Positions 1 to 8,907 of a DNA stretch of 14,357 nucleotides are shown piece by piece. The first letter of the stretch is position 1. Every line of letters starts with the position of its first letter. Source of the stretch: Limnohabitans sp. Its GTDB lineage: Bacteria > Pseudomonadota > Gammaproteobacteria > Burkholderiales > Burkholderiaceae_C. The DNA is taken from NCBI GenBank assembly GCA_030729445.1, contig JANQXJ010000215.1:1-14357 (forward strand), given 5' to 3'. The notes beneath the pieces were generated by a model. That model worked only from the letters and a program-made list of their open reading frames with translations. It had not been told where the DNA came from and did not search any database. The position numbers were made by a program, and so were the translations under genes.

Positions 1-2111
<2,111 letters not shown>

Positions 2112-2466
2112 GAACAACCTCGAGACACAAAAAGGGACAAGGAAACAGACACAGTCAGCGCCAAATACATCCCGGCGCGGGCGTGGGTTATGGCACAGAG
2201 TGAACCCTCAGATGGGTGTTCAATCTGCATTAGCAAGGTTGTGGGCGAACATTTGGAGTGCAGTCCTTGCGGAACGGTGACCTGCCCGCATGGGGGCGTC
2301 GCGTGGATGGCGTTGGTCTGGCCGGAGGTGCTGCTGTCGCGCTTGCCGAGAAATGTGGATTATAACTGTTTTTAAACCGTTTTAAGGCCGAACCTGGGCA
2401 ACGAGGGCGCGGCCCCACAGCGAGTTTTGTTGGTCATGGGGCGTTTTTAAGTCAAGGCCACGGGTC
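2112..2466. other. 355-base spacer between envZ and rpoD; probable long rpoD leader
   Basis: No convincing gene lies here. The spacer holds a minus-strand promoter near 2359-2386, about 240 bases upstream of the rpoD start. The rpoD ribosome-binding site GAGG is at 2118-2121. Short open frames cross it on both strands, but they lack a ribosome-binding site and recognisable domains, and one runs out of frame into rpoD. I found no clear intrinsic terminator behind envZ, so read-through from the kinase gene into rpoD is possible. Confidence 0.7.
2359..2386 (-). promoter_or_regulatory. Probable sigma-70 promoter of rpoD
   Basis: On the minus strand there is a perfect -10 hexamer TATAAT at 2359-2364. 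About 16-17 bases upstream lies a weak -35 (CTTAAA or CCTTAA) within an A/T-rich stretch. The A/T-rich patch stands out against GC-rich surroundings. Transcription would start near 2351 and leave a leader of about 240 bases before the rpoD ATG. The -10 match is direct; the assignment to rpoD is inferred from orientation and position. Confidence 0.6.
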
Positions 2467-3849
2467 TCAGTCGCTCTCGGCTTGCCTGAATTTCATCAAG
2501 GCCATCAGGCCGCCAGCGCTGTTGTTGAAGACAGAAAACGTGCCGCCCATGCGCTGCACGGAGCGTTCCACAATGGCCAGGCCCAGGCCCGAGCCGGTCG
2601 CTGCCGTGCGGGCGGCATCCCCTCTGAAGAAGGGTTGGGTCAGGTTTTTCAGGGTTTCTTCCGACACGCCGGGGCCTTGATCGCGCACGCGCAGCAGCAC
2701 CCAGCCATCGTGCACACGGGCCACGATTTCGACGCGTGTGATGCCGTCAGCGGGGCTTTGTCCGTAACGCCGCGCGTTCTCCAGCAGGTTAGACAGCACG
2801 CGTCCCAGCTCCACGGGTTCTGCTTGCACCTGCAGATCTTCGCCCACATCCACCGTGATTTGCAGACGCGTGTTGTTGCGCCATGGCGTGATGCAACGGC
2901 TGATCACGCCAGACAACAGCACGGGTCCTAAGTCTGTCGGTTCAGGGCGGGCATAGTCCAAAAACTTGTCAATGATGTCGTCAAGTTGTTCGATGTCGGC
3001 CACCATCAACTCGCGGGTTTGTGCATCGTTGACACTCAGTTCAGTCTCCAGGCGCAAGCGGGCCAGGGGCGTGCGCAGGTCGTGCGAAATCCCGGCAAGC
3101 ATCAAGGCGCGTTCGGCCTCGATCTTGGCCAATCGCTCGGCCATGCGGTTGAAACCGATGTTGACCTCTCGGATCTCACTGGTGGCGGCCTCCTCATCCA
3201 GTGGCGCACCGTGGAAGTGTCCTTCACGCACACGGCTGGCCGCGTGAGACAGGCGTTTGAGTGGGCGGTTGATCAGTCCTGCCATGAAAGCCGCACCACC
3301 TAAGGACAGCGCCGTGGTGAAGCTCAGCCAGATGAGCCAGGCGCTGCCCCCCAAGGGCTTCAAACGCGAGGGGTCCATTTGCAGCCAGTAACTGTCGCGC
3401 TCGATGCGAAAGCCAATCCACAAGCCATCCTCATCGTTCACGCTGGAGGCGATGAGGGTGCCAGGCCCCAGTCGATTGACCATCTCGTTGACCAAGCGGC
3501 TGTCCATGCCGGAATCGGTGAAGGCCACCATGCGGTCAGTGGGTTCACGCAGCTGGATGCGGACATCCTCCTCGTCAGCCAGCATTTCGATGAGCGACAG
3601 ACGTGCGATTTCGTCGCTGTTTTTCAGCGCCGTTTTGGTCAGGTTGACCACCGTGGCAATTTGGTGGGCATTGCGCAGGATGCGTGGCTCGTATTCCTGC
3701 GTTTTGAACATCTGCAACCAAGCCACACTGCTGAAGAAAATCAGCAGGGCCAACAAAATGAAGGTACGCCAAAACAGGCTGAGTTTGACGATGGGACCTT
3801 CCGGTGCAGGGGCTGTCACCTCATCCGATGCAGTGGGCGCGGGTTTCAC
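2467..3849 (-). CDS. envZ: Membrane sensor histidine kinase, EnvZ/RisS type
   Basis: This is the sensor kinase partner of the adjacent OmpR-type regulator. It should autophosphorylate on His and pass the phosphate to Asp58 of that protein. I place the start at a GTG (3847-3849) that overlaps the ompR stop as GTGA, with a GATGGA ribosome-binding site just upstream, giving 460 residues. An ATG at 3888 is also in frame but would overlap ompR by 43 bases. TM1 is at about 29-47, a periplasmic segment at about 48-168, and TM2 at about 169-191, followed by a HAMP linker. The H-box (LAGISHDLRTPLARLRL) has His256. The N-box lies around Asn358 (NLLENARRYG), G1 is DQGPG at 390-394, and G2 is GSGLGLAI at 419-426. 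All kinase motifs are intact. The symbol follows the EnvZ/OmpR family. The orthologous Bordetella pair is called RisS/RisA, and the stimulus cannot be read from sequence. Confidence 0.9.
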   Translation of the reverse strand: MKPAPTASDEVTAPAPEGPIVKLSLFWRTFILLALLIFFSSVAWLQMFKTQEYEPRILRNAHQIATVVNLTKTALKNSDEIARLSLIEMLADEEDVRIQLREPTDRMVAFTDSGMDSRLVNEMVNRLGPGTLIASSVNDEDGLWIGFRIERDSYWLQMDPSRLKPLGGSAWLIWLSFTTALSLGGAAFMAGLINRPLKRLSHAASRVREGHFHGAPLDEEAATSEIREVNIGFNRMAERLAKIEAERALMLAGISHDLRTPLARLRLETELSVNDAQTRELMVADIEQLDDIIDKFLDYARPEPTDLGPVLLSGVISRCITPWRNNTRLQITVDVGEDLQVQAEPVELGRVLSNLLENARRYGQSPADGITRVEIVARVHDGWVLLRVRDQGPGVSEETLKNLTQPFFRGDAARTAATGSGLGLAIVERSVQRMGGTFSVFNNSAGGLMALMKFRQAESD

Positions 3850-4574
3850 GGTTGTCCATCGGGCACAAAGACGTAACCCACCCCCCAAACGGTTTGGATG
3901 ATTTTGGGCGAAGCCGGGTCGACCTCGATCATTTTGCGCAGACGGGAGATTTGCACGTCCAAGCTGCGGTCAAAGGGTTCGAACTCGCGGCCGCGTGCCA
4001 GTTGGGCCAGTTTGTCGCGGGTGAGCGATTGCCGGGGGTGTCTGGCCAAGGCCTTGAGCATGGCGAATTCGCCGGTGGTCAGGGGCATATCGACCCCGTT
4101 TTTGCTCAGCGATCTGTCGCCCAAGTCGAGCTTGAAGTGGCCAAAGGTGATGACCTCTTCATCGGTCGAGGGTGAGCCGGGCAGTTCGTTGACGGGTCTG
4201 CGGCGCAGCACCGCATGGATTCGGGCCAGCAATTCACGGGGGTTGAAGGGTTTGCCCAAGTAGTCGTCGGCCCCGATTTCCAGACCGTTGATCCGGTCCA
4301 CGTCTTCGCCTTTGGCGGTCAACATGATCACGGGGGTTTTCACGCCGCTGGCCCGCAAACGCTTACAAATGCTCAGGCCGTCTTCGCCTGGCAGCATGAG
4401 GTCGAGCACCAACATGTCGATGGTCTCGCGCTGCAAGATGCGGTCAAGTGCTCGGCCGTCTTCGGCCAACAGCACGTCAAAGCCCTCTTGCGATAAAAAT
4501 CGGCGCAACAGGTCACGAATGCGTGCGTCATCGTCCACGATGACGATTTTGTCCAAACGTTGAGAAGAGCTCAT
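3846..4574 (-). CDS. ompR: OmpR-family response regulator (OmpR/RisA type)
   Basis: This is a DNA-binding response regulator of 242 residues, the usual family length. The receiver domain occupies about residues 8-122. Its acidic pocket is Asp14-Asp16, the phosphoacceptor Asp58 is in LVLDLMLPGEDG, the switch Thr86 is in MLTAKGE, and the conserved Lys108 is in GKPFNPREL. The C-terminal winged helix (about 140-242) includes TTGEFAML, RSLDVQISRLRK and the wing motif TVWGVGYVF. LMLPGEDGLSIC and ARGREFEPFDRSLDVQISRLRK closely resemble OmpR and Bordetella RisA. The ATG lies 5 bases after the bdhA stop and has no good ribosome-binding site of its own, which suggests translational coupling to bdhA. 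The reading frame ends in a GTGA overlap with the kinase gene. Targets such as porins are expected from the family but not shown here. Confidence 0.93.
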   Translation of the reverse strand: MSSSQRLDKIVIVDDDARIRDLLRRFLSQEGFDVLLAEDGRALDRILQRETIDMLVLDLMLPGEDGLSICKRLRASGVKTPVIMLTAKGEDVDRINGLEIGADDYLGKPFNPRELLARIHAVLRRRPVNELPGSPSTDEEVITFGHFKLDLGDRSLSKNGVDMPLTTGEFAMLKALARHPRQSLTRDKLAQLARGREFEPFDRSLDVQISRLRKMIEVDPASPKIIQTVWGVGYVFVPDGQP

Positions 4575-4579
4575 GCTTT

Positions 4580-5350
4580 TTATTGGGCTGTCCAGCCGCC
4601 GTCCATGTTCCAGGCCACACCGCGCACGTTGTTACCGGCAGCCGAGCAGAAGAACACGGCCAGCTCGCCCAGCTCTTCGGGCGTGGTGAATTGCATGGAG
4701 GGCTCTTTTTCTTGCAGCAGCTGTTTTTTGGCTTCTTCGTTGGACAAACCCATGGCCACGGCTTTGGCATCCACCTGTTTTTGCACCAGCGGTGTCAGCA
4801 CCCAGCCGGGGCAAATGGCGTTGCAGGTCACGCCGGTGGTGGCGTTTTCGAGCGCGGTGACCTTGGTCAGGCCCACCACGCCGTGCTTGGCAGCCACATA
4901 GGCCGACTTTTCGGCCGAGCCGACCAGACCGTGGATGGACGCGACGTTGATGATACGGCCCCAGTTGGCGGCTTTCATGGCGGGCAGGGCCAGACGTGTG
5001 GCGTGGAAGGCGCTGCTCAGGTTGATGGCGATGATGGCGTCCCAGCGCTCGATGGGGAAGTCTTCGATCTTGGCCACATGCTGGATGCCCGCGTTGTTGA
5101 CCAAAATGTCGACGCGGCCAAAGGTGTCGGCGGCGAACTTCATCATGGCCTCGATCTCAGAGGCTTTGCTCATGTCGGCGCCGTGGTAGGCCACCTTCAC
5201 GCCCAATTCAGCGATTTCGGCCTTGGGGCCTTCGGCATCGCCAAAACCATTCAGCACGATGTTGGCGCCTTGCTTGGCCAAAGCCTTGGCAATGCCCAGT
5301 CCGATGCCGCTGGTTGAGCCGGTGACCAGTGCTGTTTTACCTTGCAACAT
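4580..5350 (-). CDS. bdhA: 3-hydroxybutyrate dehydrogenase (short-chain dehydrogenase)
   Basis: It oxidises D-3-hydroxybutyrate to acetoacetate with NAD+ in the cytoplasm, the entry step for using the monomer released from polyhydroxybutyrate. From the ATG at 5350 it has 256 residues and begins MLQGKTALVTGS. The Rossmann motif TGSTSGIG is at 10-17 and NNAG at 85-88. The catalytic triad is Ser138, Tyr151 and Lys155 (YVAAK). Residues matching the substrate-binding set known from the Pseudomonas fragi enzyme are all present: Gln90 in AGIQH, His140 in SIHG, Lys148, and Gln192. The ending DGGWTAQ is typical of this enzyme. A GTG at 5359 is in frame but falls inside the Shine-Dalgarno GGAG (5359-5362). 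That sequence is well spaced, 8 bases from the ATG at 5350. ompR starts 5 bases downstream, so an operon is likely. Confidence 0.95.
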   Translation of the reverse strand: MLQGKTALVTGSTSGIGLGIAKALAKQGANIVLNGFGDAEGPKAEIAELGVKVAYHGADMSKASEIEAMMKFAADTFGRVDILVNNAGIQHVAKIEDFPIERWDAIIAINLSSAFHATRLALPAMKAANWGRIINVASIHGLVGSAEKSAYVAAKHGVVGLTKVTALENATTGVTCNAICPGWVLTPLVQKQVDAKAVAMGLSNEEAKKQLLQEKEPSMQFTTPEELGELAVFFCSAAGNNVRGVAWNMDGGWTAQ

Positions 5351-5391
5351 GTTTTCCACTCCGAAAGATGAATTAGGATGTTCAAAAGTCC

Positions 5392-5420
5392 ATTATCGCG
5401 CCGCCCAAGCCCGATTTGAC
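5392..5420 (-). promoter_or_regulatory. Possible promoter of the bdhA-ompR-envZ cluster
   Basis: On the minus strand a GATAAT (5392-5397) matches the -10 consensus in 5 of 6 positions. The hexamer 17 bases upstream, GTCAAA (5415-5420), is a poor -35. It sits in the 101-base divergent gap between bdhA and the hydrolase gene, about 40 bases ahead of the bdhA start. The call rests only on the hexamers and position. Confidence 0.3.
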
Positions 5421-5451
5421 GGGCCACCTTTTGAGATTGTTTCCGATTGTC

Positions 5452-6393
5452 ATGACCTTCACCCCCATCGCCACTGCCCAAACCCCCCAGCTTGAATGGG
5501 TGACGTGCCCACACCCCGAAGGCCAGCACCGCATGGCTTACTGGCGCTGGGGCGACGCGAGTGCCCGCCGCGTGGTGGTGTGCGTGCACGGCCTGACCCG
5601 TCAGGGCCGAGACTTTGACCGACTGGCCCAGGCCCTTTTGGTGCAAAGTCCCGAGCCCTTGCAGGTCATTTGCCCCGATGTGGCGGGACGTGGGCGCAGC
5701 GAATGGCTGAGCGATCCCGCGCTGTACCAAATTCCGCAATACGCGAGCGACATGCTGGCCATGCTGGGCCAGATTCAGCAGCAGCTGGGGTCGGATAAGC
5801 CCCTGCAATCGCTCGACTGGGTGGGCACCAGCATGGGCGGCTTGATCGGCATGGTGCTGGCTGGGCAACAGGGCTTGCCCTTGCCGTGTCCCATTCGCCG
5901 CTTGGTGCTCAACGATGTGGGCCCGGCCATCACCTGGTCGTCGGTGCAACGCATGCAAACTTATGTCGGGCATTACGGCCAATACCGCGACCTCGATGAT
6001 GCTGCCGCCGCTTTGTGGACCTTGTCGCAAGGCTTTGGTCCGGTTCTGCCCGAGGTCTGGCGCGAAATGTCAGCACACATGACGCGACCCACCGCCGATG
6101 GCCAGTTGACCCTGCATTACGACCCGGCCATCGGGGCGCCCGTGCGGGCCTTAACCCCCGAAGCCGCAACCGCTGGTGAAGCCATGTTGTGGTCTTTGTA
6201 CGACCAGATTCAGGCCAAAACCCTTTTGATTCGGGGGCAGGACTCTGACTTGCTGACGCCCGAAACGGCCGCCCAGATGACGCAGCGTGGCCCCCGTGCA
6301 CAGCTGGACACTTGGCCTGGATGTGGTCACGCGCCCACCTTGACGGGGAACGATCAGATCGCGGTGTTGACCCAATTTTTGCTGGGTGACTAG
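5452..6393 (+). CDS. Alpha/beta hydrolase of unknown substrate
   Basis: This is a 313-residue cytoplasmic alpha/beta-hydrolase-fold protein with no signal peptide or membrane segment. The oxyanion-hole motif HGLTRQGRDFD starts at His46. The nucleophile elbow GTSMGG places the catalytic Ser at 127. Asp264 or Asp266 in RGQDSDLL is the likely acid, and His293 in GCGHAP completes the triad. The fold is clear, but the substrate is not: lipase, esterase, C-C hydrolase and dehalogenase-like activities share this layout. I chose the ATG at 5452. A TTG at 5416 is in frame and would add 12 residues, and neither start has a strong ribosome-binding site. relA starts within 4 bases of the stop, so the two genes are probably co-transcribed. 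That does not by itself show a role in the stringent response. Confidence 0.85.
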   Translation: MTFTPIATAQTPQLEWVTCPHPEGQHRMAYWRWGDASARRVVVCVHGLTRQGRDFDRLAQALLVQSPEPLQVICPDVAGRGRSEWLSDPALYQIPQYASDMLAMLGQIQQQLGSDKPLQSLDWVGTSMGGLIGMVLAGQQGLPLPCPIRRLVLNDVGPAITWSSVQRMQTYVGHYGQYRDLDDAAAALWTLSQGFGPVLPEVWREMSAHMTRPTADGQLTLHYDPAIGAPVRALTPEAATAGEAMLWSLYDQIQAKTLLIRGQDSDLLTPETAAQMTQRGPRAQLDTWPGCGHAPTLTGNDQIAVLTQFLLGD

Positions 6394-6397
6394 GTTC

Positions 6398-8659
6398 ATG
6401 GTCAGCCCCACCTCTAGCCACGCTGCCAGCCCGATGTCCACGTCGGGGCGCTTGCACGCGCCACACTTGCCCCCCGTCGTTCTGGCCACAGCACAAGGGT
6501 CGGAACAAACCGAAACCTTGGCCAAAGCCCGTGCTTTTGCCGAACCCCTCATTGCCGGAGAAACGCTGGACACGGGTGAAAACATCCTGGCGCATGCCGA
6601 TGCCGTGGCCGAAATTTTGGCGGGTATTGGTGGATCAGTGGCCATGCAGGCGGCCAGTTACCTGGTGTATGCCTGTCCACACCTGAACAAACCCGAAGAG
6701 GTGATGGCCAAGGCCTTTGGCCCTGAGCTGGCGCAACTGGCCATTCAGACCAACCAGCTGGTGCATGTGCAGCGCCTCTCGAGGGCTGCAGAATCGGGCA
6801 CCCATGGCCCTGACAACACGCCACTGAGCCCACGCATCCAGACCGAAAACGTGCGCAAGATGCTGCTGGCCTTCAGCCGCGATTTGCGCGTGGTCATGCT
6901 GCGCCTGGCCTCGCGTTTGCAAACCCTGCGCCATTACGCCGCCACCAAGCTGCCAGTGCCCCCGGTTTTGGCCAGCGAGTCCCTGCAGGTGTTCGCGCCC
7001 TTGGCCAACCGGTTGGGCATTTGGCAGATCAAGTGGGAGATGGAAGACCTGTCCTTCCGTTTTCTGGAGCCTGCAACCTACAAAGACATTGCCCGCTTGC
7101 TGGATGAAAAACGCACCGAGCGCGAGCGTTACATGGTGGATCTGCGCGGGCGCTTGCAGCAGGCCTTGTCCGAGCAAGGCATTGCGGCTTCGGTGGATGG
7201 GCGTCCAAAACACATTTACAGCATCGTGCGCAAAATGCGCGGCAAGTCGCTGCCTTTTGAGCGCGTGTTCGACATCCGGGCGCTGCGTGTGGTGGTGCCG
7301 GACGTGGCTGATTGTTACCAGGCGCTCAGCTGGGTGCACGAACACTTTGTGCCGATCGCTGAGGAGTTTGACGACTACATCGCCAAACCCAAAGCCAACG
7401 GCTACCAGTCGCTGCACACCGTGGTGCGCGATGCGGATGGCGGCCCGATCGAGGTGCAAATCCGCACCCAGGCCATGCACGACCATGCCGAGAACGGTGT
7501 GGCCGCCCACTGGGCTTACAAAGAAGCGGGCACCAAAGGCTATGCCGGGGTGTCGGCCACCAGCGAGTACGACACCAAAATCGCCGTTCTGCGTCAGCTG
7601 CTGGCCTGGGAGCGCGACCTGTCCGGGGCGGCCCAAGCCAGTGCGCCCGGCAGCGGCCTGTTTGACGACCGCATTTATGTGCTGACGCCCGACGCCGCCG
7701 TGGTCGAGTTGCCGCAAGGCGCCACGCCCATCGACTTTGCCTACACGGTGCACACCAACTTGGGCCACCGCTGCCGGGGCGCCAAGGTCGATGGGGCCAT
7801 GGTGCCGCTGAACACCCAGCTGGCCAACGGCCAGACTGTGGAGATCACCGCCAACAAAGAAGGTGGGCCTTCGCGGGATTGGCTCAACCCCGAGTTGGGC
7901 TTTTTGGCCAGCCCCCGTGCGCGTGCCAAAGTACGCGCCTGGTTCAACGCACAAGTGATGGCCGAAACCGTCGCCCGTGGGCGAGAGGCGGTCGAGAAAT
8001 CCCTCCAGCGCTTAGGGCGCACCGCGATCCGCTTGGAAGATCTGGCCAGCCAGCTGGGCTTCAAGTCGGCCGATGGCCTGTTTGAGGTGGTGGGCAAGGA
8101 CGAGTATTCGCTGCGCAACATCGAGGTCTTACTCAACCCGCCAGAGCCAGCGCCGCAAGACAACGAGTTCTTGCCCAAGAAGTTCAAAGGCACCTCCGCC
8201 CGCCAATCACCCTCGGGCGTGCTCGTGGTGGGGGTGGATTCTTTGCTGACTCAGCTTTCGCGCTGCTGCAAACCCGCGCCGCCCGATGCGATCAGTGGAT
8301 TTGTCACGCGCGGTAAAGGTGTCAGCATCCACCGTCAAGACTGCAGCAACTTCCGCGAGCTGGTATCGCGGCACGGCGAGCGCGTGATCGAGGTGCGTTG
8401 GGGCGAGCACCAGGGTGCCGCCGCCTCGGTGTATCCGGTGGACGTGGCGGTGGAGGCTTTTGACCGGCAAGGCCTGTTGCGTGACATCTCCGAAGTGTTT
8501 GCCAAAGAGAAGATGAACGTGATTGGCGTACAGACGCAGTCCGTGAAAGGCACGGCCTGGATGACTTTCACGGTGGAGATTGGCGACGCCGACCGCCTGA
8601 ACAAGGTGTTGGGCACAGTGCGTGGCGTCAAAGGGGTGAGGGCGGCCAGAAGGCGGTAA
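6398..8659 (+). CDS. relA: (p)ppGpp synthetase RelA (monofunctional type)
   Basis: This ribosome-associated enzyme transfers pyrophosphate from ATP to GDP/GTP to make (p)ppGpp under amino-acid starvation. From the ATG at 6398 it has 753 residues. The N-terminal HD domain (about 60-190) keeps HADAVAEIL, but where hydrolases have HD and ED it reads VYACPHLN, so hydrolase activity is probably lost. The synthetase domain (about 240-380) has FERVFDIRALRV, EFDDYIAKPKANGYQSLHTVV-type motifs and EVQIRT. EFDD at 323-326 is the EXDD signature of monofunctional RelA; Rel/SpoT carry RXKD there. A TGS domain (about 420-482), a conserved-cysteine domain (Cys623, Cys624, His645, Cys649) and a C-terminal ACT domain (about 676-753) follow. 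GTG at 6386, which would overlap the hydrolase, and ATG at 6434 are alternative starts. Confidence 0.95.
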   Translation: MVSPTSSHAASPMSTSGRLHAPHLPPVVLATAQGSEQTETLAKARAFAEPLIAGETLDTGENILAHADAVAEILAGIGGSVAMQAASYLVYACPHLNKPEEVMAKAFGPELAQLAIQTNQLVHVQRLSRAAESGTHGPDNTPLSPRIQTENVRKMLLAFSRDLRVVMLRLASRLQTLRHYAATKLPVPPVLASESLQVFAPLANRLGIWQIKWEMEDLSFRFLEPATYKDIARLLDEKRTERERYMVDLRGRLQQALSEQGIAASVDGRPKHIYSIVRKMRGKSLPFERVFDIRALRVVVPDVADCYQALSWVHEHFVPIAEEFDDYIAKPKANGYQSLHTVVRDADGGPIEVQIRTQAMHDHAENGVAAHWAYKEAGTKGYAGVSATSEYDTKIAVLRQLLAWERDLSGAAQASAPGSGLFDDRIYVLTPDAAVVELPQGATPIDFAYTVHTNLGHRCRGAKVDGAMVPLNTQLANGQTVEITANKEGGPSRDWLNPELGFLASPRARAKVRAWFNAQVMAETVARGREAVEKSLQRLGRTAIRLEDLASQLGFKSADGLFEVVGKDEYSLRNIEVLLNPPEPAPQDNEFLPKKFKGTSARQSPSGVLVVGVDSLLTQLSRCCKPAPPDAISGFVTRGKGVSIHRQDCSNFRELVSRHGERVIEVRWGEHQGAAASVYPVDVAVEAFDRQGLLRDISEVFAKEKMNVIGVQTQSVKGTAWMTFTVEIGDADRLNKVLGTVRGVKGVRAARRR

Positions 8660-8681
8660 ACACGTCTTATTGAGTCACGCT

Positions 8682-8709
8682 CTGAAAAGGCGATTTTTGA
8701 CGCTATAAT
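8682..8709 (+). promoter_or_regulatory. Promoter of tRNA-Val
   Basis: A perfect -10 TATAAT lies at 8704-8709. A -35-like CTGAAA (8682-8687, 4 of 6 matches) sits 16 bases upstream. The predicted start near 8716 is only a few bases before the mature tRNA 5' end at 8722, as is common for tRNA genes. Read-through from relA may also contribute, since I see no terminator between 8660 and 8703. Confidence 0.7.
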
Positions 8710-8721
8710 TCAAGGCTTAGC

Positions 8722-8798
8722 AGGCGCGTAGCTCAGTTGGTTAGAGCACCACCTTGACATGGTGGGGGTCGCTAGTTCGAATCTAGTCGCGCCTACCA
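8722..8798 (+). tRNA. tRNA-Val (anticodon GAC)
   Basis: The 77 bases fold as a full cloverleaf. The acceptor stem is AGGCGCG with CGCGCCT. The D stem is GCTC with GAGC. The anticodon stem is CCACC/GGTGG around loop TTGACAT, giving anticodon GAC, which reads GUC and GUU valine codons. The T arm is GCTAG, loop TTCGAAT, CTAGT, with one G-U pair. The CCA end is encoded at 8796-8798. It lies between relA and the chemoreceptor gene, with its own promoter and terminator. Confidence 0.97.
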
Positions 8799-8815
8799 AA
8801 TTTGGTAGAAAACTT

Positions 8816-8848
8816 AGCACTTGGCAGTCTTGCCCGGTGCTTTTTTTT
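8816..8848 (+). terminator. Intrinsic terminator after tRNA-Val
   Basis: AGCAC (8816-8820) pairs with GTGCT (8837-8841), and an inner GGCA/TGCC (8823-8826 with 8831-8834) closes a 4-base loop. The hairpin is followed by a run of T through 8848. It should separate the tRNA transcript from the chemoreceptor gene. Confidence 0.8.
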
Positions 8849-8907
8849 CGTCTGATTGAATCTGGGCGGTCCCGACGCCATGGCAAGGGATGCAGGCCTG
8901 TTGATCA

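Noticed and set aside
2436..2456. Heat-shock (sigma-32) promoter look-alike CTTGA...CCCCAT on the minus strand before rpoD
   Set aside because: The two elements resemble the consensus, but they are about 3 or more bases too close together, so I do not call it.
3850..3888. ATG start at 3888 for the sensor kinase
   Set aside because: It would overlap the ompR coding end by 43 bases; the GTGA overlap at 3846-3849 is the common arrangement for such pairs and has a plausible ribosome-binding site.
6635..7954. Long minus-strand open frame opposite relA (439 codons)
   Set aside because: It is rich in His, Gln and Gly with no family motif, and relA motifs are intact throughout on the other strand.
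8699..8709. TTGACG at 8697-8702 as the tRNA -35 box
   Set aside because: It abuts the TATAAT with almost no spacer, so it cannot serve as the -35; CTGAAA further upstream has correct spacing.
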